Positions 44,736 to 53,125 of a stretch of DNA of 55,611 nt are shown here, one piece after another. Origin of the DNA: Prevotella sp. GTDB taxonomy: Bacteria; Bacteroidota; Bacteroidia; Bacteroidales; Bacteroidaceae. Below the pieces are notes generated by a model, which did no database searches, was not told the origin of the DNA, and was given only the letters and a program-made list of their open reading frames with translations. Position numbers and translations under genes: made by a program. Numbering within the stretch: the stretch's first letter is position 1; every line of letters begins with the position of its first letter. Location: the NCBI GenBank assembly GCA_017847725.1, contig JAGAXW010000033.1:1-55611 (forward strand), given 5' to 3'.

Positions 44736-45442
44736 AGATATTCTTCAAAATTGCACTTTATCAGCAACGTATGCTGGCCTTCAGCGATTTTCTGATTCAC
44801 AAAACTCTTCACCTTGTTCTGCGCCAAAGCTTCATTGGGTGTGTTACGCGAAAGTTCAGCTAAATCTACAAATGCATTAATCTCATTATAGATTCCCCGT
44901 CGAGGCTCATCCAACTCCTTTCGATCCAAGCCATAATACTCTATCGATGCCTTACCCTCATCAGTCAGTCCACTGATATTGATACCATCAAACTTCAAGT
45001 GTTTCTCAGGCTCTCGTTCTTCGTATGGATTAATCAGAAGAGGTTCCTCCTCTGAAATATCCTTAACATCTGGATTAAACCGCTTCGCAGGGTCTTTTAA
45101 AGGAAAGTAATTATGCTTGTATATCCTGTTGCACCATTCACAGGCATACAGCATATTTTCCCACTTGTAAGCCAACCAATAATAACCTGGTTGATGCAAT
45201 TCATTATCGTTCTTATCCTGTTGCCATCCACCTTTTGGTCGGAAGTGTTCTACATCGCCAGGGCAAGAAGCTTGATAATGAGTCTCACAATAGCAACAGA
45301 TTCCATGCTGCAAACGATTCAAGGCATTCTTAACGTCAGCGTGTGCGTAAACGCTCTTTTGTACAGCATCCCCGGACGTCGGAGCTGCCTGCCCTTGCAA
45401 ATTTGCTGGTACACCCACTCTACTCCTGTCTATATACTTCAT
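44732..45442 (-). CDS. HNH endonuclease of the PtuB/TIGR02646 type
   Basis: A 236-residue HNH nuclease. GICCYCETHYQ near residue 50 gives the first Cys pair, then DVEHFRPKGG with the catalytic His, and LYACEWCNRIYKHNYFP near 100 gives the second Cys pair and the Asn/His. This arrangement is that of PtuB in Septu and of the HNH protein found with PtuA-like ATPases in Ec78-type retrons. No reverse transcriptase is present here. It overlaps the ATPase gene by 4 bp and the HA-domain gene by 4 bp. It is the predicted cutting subunit. Confidence 0.82.
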   Translation of the reverse strand: MKYIDRSRVGVPANLQGQAAPTSGDAVQKSVYAHADVKNALNRLQHGICCYCETHYQASCPGDVEHFRPKGGWQQDKNDNELHQPGYYWLAYKWENMLYACEWCNRIYKHNYFPLKDPAKRFNPDVKDISEEEPLLINPYEEREPEKHLKFDGINISGLTDEGKASIEYYGLDRKELDEPRRGIYNEINAFVDLAELSRNTPNEALAQNKVKSFVNQKIAEGQHTLLIKCNFEEYL

Positions 45443-47034
45443 AGATGCCCCTCCTTTCTCAGCTTCTCTGCCATTTGGTGTATATATACCATAGCCTCTA
45501 CGTCTGCCATTGTTTCGCCCGTTGGTAAATAGCCAAACTCATCTGCCTCTGTCCTCAAGCTATTACTGTCAACGTTTTTCTTTTCCCCGCTGACAAACGC
45601 TTTTCTACGCTTCATAAATTCATCAAGCGATGCAGGCCGCGACGATGGCAAGTCGAAATACTTGCTCATCAGCACTTGGTCTATACGCCAGTTATTAAGC
45701 ACTTCTTCCTCGTCTGTATCTATCTGTATATTCCCATCCTCATCACGTTTGAATAAAAGCAAATCTACATCCTTATTACCACGTGTGTTTGCTTGTACCA
45801 GCAGCGGACTATGGGTCGAAATAAAGAAAGCCTTACTCTTTTTATCTTCTTCAGTATTAGACAAAACCAATATATTCTTGATATAATTCCGTTGCCACAG
45901 AGGATTGATATGTGTATCTGGTTCATCCAGCAGAAAGAGCGTCTCATCTTGGCTGCTGTGAGCTAAGGCAATGAGGCCCATCACCGTTAGATATTGCTGT
46001 TCTCCTTCACTCAGTTGCAGATAGGGATAGCGTTCTCTCTCTCCTTCTTTGTGAAGAAAGATGTCAAAATCCTCTACCATTTTCAACACAAAGCACTCTT
46101 CCAATGCATTCAGGAATTCCATTGGCGTAGGGAACCTGTCGTAAAGCAGTTCCTTGAAATTATCATCTGTGGGGATGCCTTCAATTTCAAAGTATTCTCT
46201 GACCCCTTGCTTAGCAGGCATGATGCCATAGTTCCGACTATTATCGATGAAATAATATAGTAAAAATCGTAATAACTTGTCAACGACACCCCTAACACCC
46301 CAAAATATGGGGGTTTCTTCAAGATTATATCCCTGCAAAAGCATATCCCGATAGTATTCAAGCGTCAGTCCTTCCTTTCGCAGATTGGTGGTTATGGCAA
46401 TTTGGGGACTGCGAAACTTTAAATGAATTCTGTCCCAATTCTCCAAATGAACGATATCTTGCAGCACCTTCTTGATGTTTTCACCATATCGGCGGTGATC
46501 CTTATAGAGAAAAAGTGTTGTAAGCACCAACATAGAGTGTCGGTTTTCCGCAAAGAACAGCTTTCGTGGTCTATTTCCCTCCTCATTGCCCCTTGCATAC
46601 TGTATACGCTTTGACCTTTCCTCGCTTTGGATATGCTTATGCACCAACTGCCTTATTCGTTTGTTCTCGCCTGAATAATAGCCTATAATCTGGTTGGGCA
46701 GCTCTAAATCTTTTATATCTATCAGATGAATGTCTTCAGGATTGTCTGCTCTGATAGTATATTCCGAGATGTTGTGTTGCTCTGTCATTTTGGTTATCGC
46801 AAAATTCCGCCCCTTACACTCATATTCCATCTCGTAGTGAATGGATTGCGTCTCTGCACGCTTACCTTTTGTTTTCAATTGGTACAACTCATCGAATATC
46901 AAAAGCAATGCCTCCAAAAGATTCGATTTCCCCATACCGTTCTGACCGACCAATAATGTTATTTGGTCGGCATTCAGTTTTAGATTAACTGTCACGTTCT
47001 TATATACGGGGATAACCAGTCTTTTAATTTTCAT
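45439..47034 (-). CDS. PtuA-like AAA/ABC-type ATPase
   Basis: A 531-residue ATPase. Walker A is LLVGQNGMGKSNLLEAL near residue 30, the ABC-like signature is LSEGEQQYLTVMG near 350, Walker B is TLFLLDEPDTHINP near 375, followed by FFISTHSPLLV. These are the marks of PtuA-type ATPases, which pair with HNH proteins (PtuB) in Septu. It overlaps the specificity-subunit gene upstream by 4 bp and the HNH gene downstream by 4 bp. In Septu the ATPase is thought to hold the nuclease inactive until triggered. Confidence 0.8.
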   Translation of the reverse strand: MKIKRLVIPVYKNVTVNLKLNADQITLLVGQNGMGKSNLLEALLLIFDELYQLKTKGKRAETQSIHYEMEYECKGRNFAITKMTEQHNISEYTIRADNPEDIHLIDIKDLELPNQIIGYYSGENKRIRQLVHKHIQSEERSKRIQYARGNEEGNRPRKLFFAENRHSMLVLTTLFLYKDHRRYGENIKKVLQDIVHLENWDRIHLKFRSPQIAITTNLRKEGLTLEYYRDMLLQGYNLEETPIFWGVRGVVDKLLRFLLYYFIDNSRNYGIMPAKQGVREYFEIEGIPTDDNFKELLYDRFPTPMEFLNALEECFVLKMVEDFDIFLHKEGERERYPYLQLSEGEQQYLTVMGLIALAHSSQDETLFLLDEPDTHINPLWQRNYIKNILVLSNTEEDKKSKAFFISTHSPLLVQANTRGNKDVDLLLFKRDEDGNIQIDTDEEEVLNNWRIDQVLMSKYFDLPSSRPASLDEFMKRRKAFVSGEKKNVDSNSLRTEADEFGYLPTGETMADVEAMVYIHQMAEKLRKEGHL

Positions 47035-47666
47035 AGTGCTTTACTAAAAACCTGATGCAGCCAGGATTTTTTCATCATCTCCACCTGCTGTTGCAAGTTT
47101 TCACTTGCAGCTTTCAAACCTTTATTATCCAGAGCCGTGGCCAATTCTTTCAATCGCAATGCTTTCGACTTCGTTTCGTCAGCCAACGTCTCTATGCGCT
47201 GATATTTTTCAGCTATATCTCTCTGTATATCAATATCTGGAACAGGTATCAACAAATCCTTCAGATACCTCACATCCAAATGACCAACGGCTGTACCTCT
47301 TTTCCTGTTCTGAAAATCATCATAGCAGTAAGCCAGATAGCAATATAGATAGTCTAAGGAAATATCATTACTAACCTGCGACAATATAATAAATGTAGAA
47401 GCCGCAACGCCTTCCTTTCCATGAAAAACCTTACCACTGCGATGCCCATCCTTCACCATTACCAAGTCTTGTTTGCTCATGATGAAGTTAGAAGCCTCGG
47501 TATATCTGCATGGAGAAGCCGTTTCCAAAGCCTTGATATCTATATAAGGCACCGACCCATTAAAGGGGTATTCCTCCACCCTCTCTGGTCTTCTTGCAGA
47601 GCGTACCCAAACAAGTTCCGCCAGAGGAATTTCGCGTATCGATTCTTTATATACGTTGTCAACCAT
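47031..47666 (-). CDS. Half-size type I restriction specificity (HsdS-like) subunit
   Basis: A 211-residue protein with one target-recognition domain (YIDIKALETASPCRYTEAS, then DLVMVKDGHRSGKV and GTAVGHLDVRYLKDLLIPVP) and one coiled-coil arm (EKYQRIETLADETKSKAL to the end). Normal HsdS has two such units (~400 residues); half-size forms can act as homodimers that read a palindromic site. Its start overlaps the methylase-like gene by 8 bp. No HsdR gene exists in the window, so its recognition seems to serve the ATPase/HNH pair instead. Confidence 0.8.
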   Translation of the reverse strand: MVDNVYKESIREIPLAELVWVRSARRPERVEEYPFNGSVPYIDIKALETASPCRYTEASNFIMSKQDLVMVKDGHRSGKVFHGKEGVAASTFIILSQVSNDISLDYLYCYLAYCYDDFQNRKRGTAVGHLDVRYLKDLLIPVPDIDIQRDIAEKYQRIETLADETKSKALRLKELATALDNKGLKAASENLQQQVEMMKKSWLHQVFSKAL

Positions 47667-49419
47667 TGATTTCTTTCTCCATTTTCGACAATAGGCTACG
47701 GATTTCCCTTACCACCTTATTGGCTTCCGATAGGTAATACGATGGCGTTTCCATCTTCTGCTTTTCACTATCGTTGTCAACACCAAAGTTTATTTGATAA
47801 TCATCATTGCGCAATTGATCCAACGAAAGGAAATAACCTTTTTTTTCAAACACCCCGTCATGGTATGCTTTGATAAATCCATCGAAAACTGAAACGTCCT
47901 GTAACCGTTCTGGTTTCAGCTTCTCCGACTGCATATCATATATCAGCACCTTTCCGCCTTCGCTAGGCCTACATCTCAGGAAAATGGCGCACATCGAAAT
48001 GTTGGTGTTTGGATAAATACCTTTAGGCAATCGTAGTATAGCGTGATTGCTATATTGTTCGAATAAGAATTTGCGAATATGTCTATATTCCCATCCTGAT
48101 TTATACAGGAAACTCTCAGGCAGCAACATAGCCGCACGACCTTCAAACTGGTAACTGAGGGACTTCAGGATCAATTCTACAAACTCCAATTGTTTGTTCT
48201 TATAGGTCCCAGAACTTTGCTTCCCTGCCAAAGAGAACATCTGAATAGGCGGCTCACAGATAATGCCGTCATACTGCTGATAATCTACAGCCTCCAACGA
48301 ATCACCGTGCTTCACATCACACCACAGCCCGTGAAACCTTGTATTGCAGAATCCTATTCTGGCAGCTTCTCTTTGGAATTCCATGCCCGAAAGGGCTTCC
48401 GTGATTTGAAACTTTCTTTCCTCCTCTGTCAGAGTCTGATATTTGTCATTGCTGTCTCGCAGATACTTGTCTATTTCTACCAAGAAGCCTGAGAATCCTG
48501 CAGCGGGGTCATGCCAATGCTCGCCAAGTTTCGGTTGCATCACCTTCACTAATAGTTGAGCCAGCACTTTAGGAGTTGTATTTTGAAAAGCACCGCCATC
48601 TTTTGCTTTGCTGTTTTCTTGCAGCATCAGGTCAAATAGCGCAGCGATATTTTCTTGTTTGGCACATTTTGACACCACTTTAATGGCTTCGCTGAGAACG
48701 GATGCCGAGTATATGCGAGTCTGTTGTTTGGTCCGACGAATTGCTTCCTGATATAAATGCAACAGGTCATCACCTGCCGTTTGTTCCAGTTTCTTCCATC
48801 TTTCAGCTTCCTTCTCATCATAGAAAGTCATCCACCTCAGATACAGCATATTTGCCATCTCATAGAGGAATTGATAAGAGGACACGCCCGCATCAAGTAA
48901 ACCTTCACGAAGATTCCATAGGTTCCGGTACTGTACTTCAGCCATCGTGATGATTTTATGATGTACTTTCAAATCATCAGTCCCATATCGTTCTCTCAGC
49001 CAATGCTGCACTTCATGCACATATTTGAACTTCTGTTCCTCTACAAGGGCGCGCAATGTCGTACCATCCTCCTCAGTCACTCTACCCAAGGCATCCATAA
49101 AGTAAGTATAGTCTGTACTATGTACAGGAATCTCATCATCAGGTCCTATTATTGAAGCAGCTATGATAGGGTCATAGTAAACATTCCCTGCATGCTTTTT
49201 GCTGATAGGCAAAGGTAGAATCTCGCTGGCTGATACAGTTTCATTAAGTTCATTTAGCGAGACCTTACCATCCTTTTCCACCTCTGCTACCACAAAGGCG
49301 TTGTCACTGAACCATAGTTGTCCTTTCAACTCTTCAAACTTAGAATCTCCAAGTCTGACTATATCGTTTCTTTGATATTCCACCATTTCCTTTACGAACA
49401 TATTAATACTCATTTCCAA
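47659..49419 (-). CDS. HsdM-like N6-methylase with altered catalytic motif
   Basis: A 586-residue protein with the layout of type I modification subunits: an N-terminal helical domain, then GAFQNTTPKVLAQLLV (usually GEFYTP), the AdoMet loop HDPAAGFSGFLVEID near residue 310 (usually DPACGTGGFL), and GIICEPPIQMF near 390 where NPPF is expected. Glu replaces the catalytic Asn, so base methylation is unlikely. RLPKGIYPNTNISMCAIFL is still typical of HsdM. It probably serves as a scaffold for the HsdS-like subunit. It starts 26 bp after the preceding gene and overlaps the HsdS-like gene by 8 bp. Confidence 0.8.
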   Translation of the reverse strand: MEMSINMFVKEMVEYQRNDIVRLGDSKFEELKGQLWFSDNAFVVAEVEKDGKVSLNELNETVSASEILPLPISKKHAGNVYYDPIIAASIIGPDDEIPVHSTDYTYFMDALGRVTEEDGTTLRALVEEQKFKYVHEVQHWLRERYGTDDLKVHHKIITMAEVQYRNLWNLREGLLDAGVSSYQFLYEMANMLYLRWMTFYDEKEAERWKKLEQTAGDDLLHLYQEAIRRTKQQTRIYSASVLSEAIKVVSKCAKQENIAALFDLMLQENSKAKDGGAFQNTTPKVLAQLLVKVMQPKLGEHWHDPAAGFSGFLVEIDKYLRDSNDKYQTLTEEERKFQITEALSGMEFQREAARIGFCNTRFHGLWCDVKHGDSLEAVDYQQYDGIICEPPIQMFSLAGKQSSGTYKNKQLEFVELILKSLSYQFEGRAAMLLPESFLYKSGWEYRHIRKFLFEQYSNHAILRLPKGIYPNTNISMCAIFLRCRPSEGGKVLIYDMQSEKLKPERLQDVSVFDGFIKAYHDGVFEKKGYFLSLDQLRNDDYQINFGVDNDSEKQKMETPSYYLSEANKVVREIRSLLSKMEKEING

Positions 49420-49444
49420 TCAGCCAACAAACCATTGACTATGA

Positions 49445-49483
49445 ATCACACCAAATCTTTAACTCTATGTAATGTTTTCAACA
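49445..49483. repeat. 39-bp direct repeat, left copy
   Basis: An exact 39-bp match to 55,126-55,164 (it starts ATCACACCAAATC). Here it forms the last 12 codons and stop of the 328-residue gene. The two copies bracket the CBASS genes and the two nuclease-like genes. Confidence 0.9.
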
Positions 49484-50432
49484 CTTCTGCATACCTATTG
49501 AGTGTATCCACCCATCCTTCTAACGGCAGTCGCAAATCATATCCTTCATTATCATACAGATGGACAACATGTGCAGGCTGAAAATAAATATCCACCCGAA
49601 ACCTCAAAGCTTCAATCGTTCCAAGCCTTGCCAGCAATTCTATGGGTAGTCCTCCCAAATCAGGCATAATTCTTATCTCAGCCTCCTCATGCTTACAACG
49701 TTTCTGTATACTAGCCCATTTTCTATATTCGGTATTTGTAACCAATAAAGAATTTCTCATATCGGCTTCTGGATGCCTGGTTCTTACTGCCGCTAAAATG
49801 CCCTCGTCCAATATGTCATTGGGATACTCACGCTGAAGGTGAACGTTCTGTTCTTTCTCTCTCCGTTCTTCTTTATTCGCTGGCTCCTGTGAGTTCATTT
49901 TATAATCCTCTTTGAAATCCCTGAAATACACAATCTCAGCAGGAACCTGGTGTCCGTAAACATCTTGGTTTAAAACGACATGCTTAACCACTTTCACTTT
50001 GTCTACATCAAGGATTCTTATGACATGATAATACTTCCTTATTTCATCAAAAAGAAGCTTGATGTTATCTTGTGTCAAACGGTGAAATTCTATCTGTTCT
50101 TCAATATTATACTCACCCCAGTCATCCCAACCTAGAAAATGGAAGTCAAGGGCGAGTTCTGTTTCATTCAATTTCAACAAAAGCAGTGGTTTGTTGCCTA
50201 AATGATCCTGTGCTTTTGCTGAATGAATGATTTCCATATATTTCAACCATTCATCCTCTTTCAGGAACTCGTCATCAACAACCTTTACCAAACACACTGC
50301 ATTATCCACCGGCGTTTCAATGGCTATGTCATAGAGAACGCTATTGGCTTGCGTTATCTTAATCTGATCATTCATCCTCAGCAACAAAGACGCTGCCAGT
50401 TGGATTATCCTTATTTGTTTAACCTCGTTCAT
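49446..50432 (-). CDS. Uncharacterised protein linked to CBASS, nuclease-fold-like N-terminus
   Basis: A 328-residue protein of no family I recognise. Its N-terminal segment (LYDIAIETP, then CLVKVVDDE near residue 45) parallels the AFDIYVEI...LVQVKATD active-site region of the preceding gene, but key residues do not line up, so it may be a nuclease-dead relative. A charged linker near 190-205 (ANKEERREKEQ) separates the C-terminal ~110 residues (LGGLPIELLARLGTIEALRF, then YFQPAHVVHLYDNEGY). It overlaps the previous gene by 4 bp (ATGA). Its final codons are one copy of a 39-bp repeat found again just before capV. Confidence 0.5.
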   Translation of the reverse strand: MNEVKQIRIIQLAASLLLRMNDQIKITQANSVLYDIAIETPVDNAVCLVKVVDDEFLKEDEWLKYMEIIHSAKAQDHLGNKPLLLLKLNETELALDFHFLGWDDWGEYNIEEQIEFHRLTQDNIKLLFDEIRKYYHVIRILDVDKVKVVKHVVLNQDVYGHQVPAEIVYFRDFKEDYKMNSQEPANKEERREKEQNVHLQREYPNDILDEGILAAVRTRHPEADMRNSLLVTNTEYRKWASIQKRCKHEEAEIRIMPDLGGLPIELLARLGTIEALRFRVDIYFQPAHVVHLYDNEGYDLRLPLEGWVDTLNRYAEVLKTLHRVKDLV

Positions 50433-50923
50433 AATTGGCTTATAAAACTATCTTTAAAATTTGCAGTATTCAAGCTCTGCCAGTAATTCATAACATCCCT
50501 TTTTAGTAAGCGTAGAACGCCTGCTGTCGCATTCCGGTTATTCAAATCCAGAGTATGATTCACTGGAATTCCATTCCTATAGGATGTCTTCATATTAAAA
50601 GCAGGAGCCAAATACATCTTCAAATCTCTCAGGTCGAACCCTGCCACGTATGTTGGCACCAGCCTATCTATGAGCCACTTCAATTTTTCATCAGGCACAG
50701 GGGTATTGATACCATTTCGACTATATCTTTTATCCTTATCCGTTGCCTTCACTTGTACAAGGAAAGGATAAGGATGCGTTTTATCGCTAATTTCAACATA
50801 AATGTCAAACGCCTCTACAGTTTCACCTAATAATTGGACACGAAACATCTCGTCCGTCTGTAACATGACGCTTGCTAGCATTTCGCCTTGGCTTCCTATT
50901 ATTCTTGTATCATGATATCGCAT
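50429..50923 (-). CDS. DUF4365-like PD-(D/E)xK nuclease
   Basis: A 164-residue protein with a restriction-fold pattern: IIGSQGEMLASV (Glu), AFDIYVEIS (Asp) and FLVQVKATDKD (Q-x-K), as in DUF4365-type nucleases. The ATG at 50,923 was chosen; a TTG at 50,956 would add 11 residues. It lies 34 bp after cap3 and overlaps the 328-residue gene by 4 bp. Known type II CBASS operons do not normally include it, so it may be an added effector or a separate two-gene system in the same transcript. Confidence 0.55.
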   Translation of the reverse strand: MRYHDTRIIGSQGEMLASVMLQTDEMFRVQLLGETVEAFDIYVEISDKTHPYPFLVQVKATDKDKRYSRNGINTPVPDEKLKWLIDRLVPTYVAGFDLRDLKMYLAPAFNMKTSYRNGIPVNHTLDLNNRNATAGVLRLLKRDVMNYWQSLNTANFKDSFISQL

Positions 50924-50957
50924 AGTAATATAAAACGTCTGTTCTTTGATTCCCAAA

Positions 50958-51407
50958 TCATACTATTACAGGTTCAATCTCCTTAAACCTGTCACCATTA
51001 TACACGCTAATATAAATAGATTCCGTCCCAACTATTACCATAAACAAAAACGGAGCTGCGTGCGTTGCAGTTAGATAATTATTCTCAATAGACTGCATGT
51101 CAACTCCCGATGGTGTTGGATTGTTTTCAGGATGTGTATGCCACTCTCCCATGTAGGTTCTTGTTTGTTCAGATGCCTCATAATCATCTGTTAAGAACTG
51201 GTTGGCCAACTCGGCATCGCGCAGACAACCACATCGCGAATGACTCCTAACACAAGGCGGCGACAATTTACATATTCTGAAAGTGTTGTCACCGACTTTT
51301 ATTCCGGTCAACACCCCACATAGTTCGTTTCCTTCATGTTGGGCATAGTTTTTCAGCATATCCACAACCTCATCTTTTATTTCAAACTGAAACTCATCAA
51401 TATTCAC
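50958..51407 (-). CDS. cap3: CBASS Cap3-like JAB/JAMM isopeptidase
   Basis: A zinc peptidase of the JAB/MPN family that in type II CBASS removes the CD-NTase from its conjugates. The JAMM residues are present: Glu in GNELCGVLTG, HTHP in YMGEWHTHPENN, and Ser and Asp in TPSGVDMQ. The GTG at 51,407 overlaps the cap2 stop as GTGA and gives 149 residues; the open frame extends to 51,512 with an ATG at 51,500, but that would overlap cap2 by ~100 bp. Full metal site, so likely active. Confidence 0.82.
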   Translation of the reverse strand: MNIDEFQFEIKDEVVDMLKNYAQHEGNELCGVLTGIKVGDNTFRICKLSPPCVRSHSRCGCLRDAELANQFLTDDYEASEQTRTYMGEWHTHPENNPTPSGVDMQSIENNYLTATHAAPFLFMVIVGTESIYISVYNGDRFKEIEPVIV

Positions 51408-53125
51408 AAAGGCAGACTCTGCACCATGCCTTTTGACAAGCTTGACAATGAAACAAGTTCGATGTTTCTTGCAGTTGCTATATCTACGTTTCCTACCCAT
51501 CGGCGACAGCATGAATTTGAAGGTTTATCCAACAATTGGTCAATTATCGGGAATACTGCAGAAAGGAACATCGTCACATCATTGGCAGAATACAATGCGT
51601 AACTGCCATTGCATCCGACATCGCGACGTGTCAATTTCTCTCTGTTGTCATATTCTTCTCGTTTTATCAGGCAGTAATCTAAGAAGCTGTCTGCAGCCTT
51701 TCCTTTCAAGCGCCTAATTGAATCCTTATCATCAGGATTCACATATATCATTATGCCGGAAATCCCGTATGGCTCCAACCACAAAAGAAATGCAGGTTTA
51801 TCAATGTTCCCCTCATCCATCTTATCTAACAGCCACTTTTCCGACATTACATCACCCGTGCAAACAAAGATAGCACTGGCCTCATTGATCTTCTCCGTTT
51901 CAAGTTGTTGCAGATATTTACAGTATGCCACCACATTCCTATCTGGGCGATATTGCTGCAAATAGTTGGCCACTGCATGTACTTTATGCTGACCTATAGA
52001 TTCAAAGCCCAACAGATGCCTGCCAATATTATCCACAGATAGCCAGTCTCGGTCTGCCAAAGTAAACTCAGCATTGTTATAACCATTCAAGTAGTAGCAA
52101 AGATTACTGCCTATGCTACCAAGCCCTGCTATCAGGAATGATCTCTTTGTCATCATGCCTCCCGCTGTTCGTTCTGCCATTCTACGGTCATTGTAAACAG
52201 AGAGGTGTAATCTGTCTAATTTCTTATTTTTGTTTTCGAATTGGGTCAGAACGGTAAATGCTTTGAGCATCCCCTTTCTGTATCCATTCCTATTCACCTT
52301 CAATCCGTAAATATGCACTCCTCCAAGGGCATAGTCCAAACCTATAGGGAAAAGCACATACCCCGAACCATGACTGTTGATAAAACTCTTGAAAAAAACT
52401 CGGTCATCTGCTTCCGTAATACTGTCGATTAGCTGCTGACCCGTCATGCAGTAAGGAGGTGTATTCGGTATTTTCAGAGACGCAAGATATATTACTGACA
52501 ACTCTTTAGTCTCATGATTATCTTTGAAATACGCTATTGTCGGGTTGTTTTCGTCAGATGAAACCAGGAACATTGCATTTACTTCGCCGTCTTTAAAATT
52601 ACGCTTAGCATAGGCCAAACCAATCATTTCACAAGTGCTTACTGGTATCTCCCCCACAAGTGTCCAATAGTCACTCACTATAGCCTCATCTTCATAGTCT
52701 TCATTCCAGTAGTTCCTTATTTCCTGAACATATTCGTCCGTATTGTCTCGACCATAGTAATGCTCAATCCATTTTCTCGTTTTTTCTATATTGTCGCGTA
52801 TAATCCCTTCTATATTCTCTGCGTCATAGACCACATCGTCTTCGTATAGGCACAACTTACGGGTTCCTACTGAGATATGAGGCAAGTATTTGAACCGGTC
52901 GTCTAGGAGTATAACGCAGGGCATGGAATACGGGAAGTCTTTGGGGTATCGGATGTATGCTTCTACGTCTTCTGCCCTTCCAGCAACCAAAGCTGTTATC
53001 TGTATTTTCCAGATTCGAACATGGGAGTGGTTTTTCAAATTTGGAATTGAATCAACCTCCTCAATGTCGAATTCTCTCGACAATACTTTATAGCAAGCGT
53101 CCAAAGCCGCCTTAACGTCTAGCAT
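51404..53125 (-). CDS. cap2: CBASS Cap2-like E2-E1 fusion enzyme
   Basis: A 573-residue bacterial ubiquitin-transfer-like enzyme. The N-terminal E2-like domain has FPYSMPCVILLD and the catalytic Cys92 in GTRKLCLYEDD. The C-terminal E1/ThiF domain has the nucleotide loop AGLGSIGSNL near 335, DRDWLSVDNIGRHLLG, and the second catalytic Cys in DVGCNGSY near 505. Cap2 joins the C-terminus of the CD-NTase to a target and thereby primes signal synthesis. The chosen ATG overlaps the CD-NTase gene by 14 bp; an ATG 60 bp upstream is also open. Confidence 0.88.
   Translation of the reverse strand: MLDVKAALDACYKVLSREFDIEEVDSIPNLKNHSHVRIWKIQITALVAGRAEDVEAYIRYPKDFPYSMPCVILLDDRFKYLPHISVGTRKLCLYEDDVVYDAENIEGIIRDNIEKTRKWIEHYYGRDNTDEYVQEIRNYWNEDYEDEAIVSDYWTLVGEIPVSTCEMIGLAYAKRNFKDGEVNAMFLVSSDENNPTIAYFKDNHETKELSVIYLASLKIPNTPPYCMTGQQLIDSITEADDRVFFKSFINSHGSGYVLFPIGLDYALGGVHIYGLKVNRNGYRKGMLKAFTVLTQFENKNKKLDRLHLSVYNDRRMAERTAGGMMTKRSFLIAGLGSIGSNLCYYLNGYNNAEFTLADRDWLSVDNIGRHLLGFESIGQHKVHAVANYLQQYRPDRNVVAYCKYLQQLETEKINEASAIFVCTGDVMSEKWLLDKMDEGNIDKPAFLLWLEPYGISGIMIYVNPDDKDSIRRLKGKAADSFLDYCLIKREEYDNREKLTRRDVGCNGSYALYSANDVTMFLSAVFPIIDQLLDKPSNSCCRRWVGNVDIATARNIELVSLSSLSKGMVQSLPL

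Noticed and set aside
44732-47034. Retron of the Ec78 type (ATPase plus HNH)
   Set aside because: No reverse transcriptase gene and no msr/msd-like RNA region is next to the pair; the upstream neighbours are HsdM/HsdS-like genes.
44732-49419. Ordinary type I restriction-modification system
   Set aside because: There is no HsdR gene, the methylase motif IV is altered, and the remaining genes are a PtuA/PtuB-like pair.
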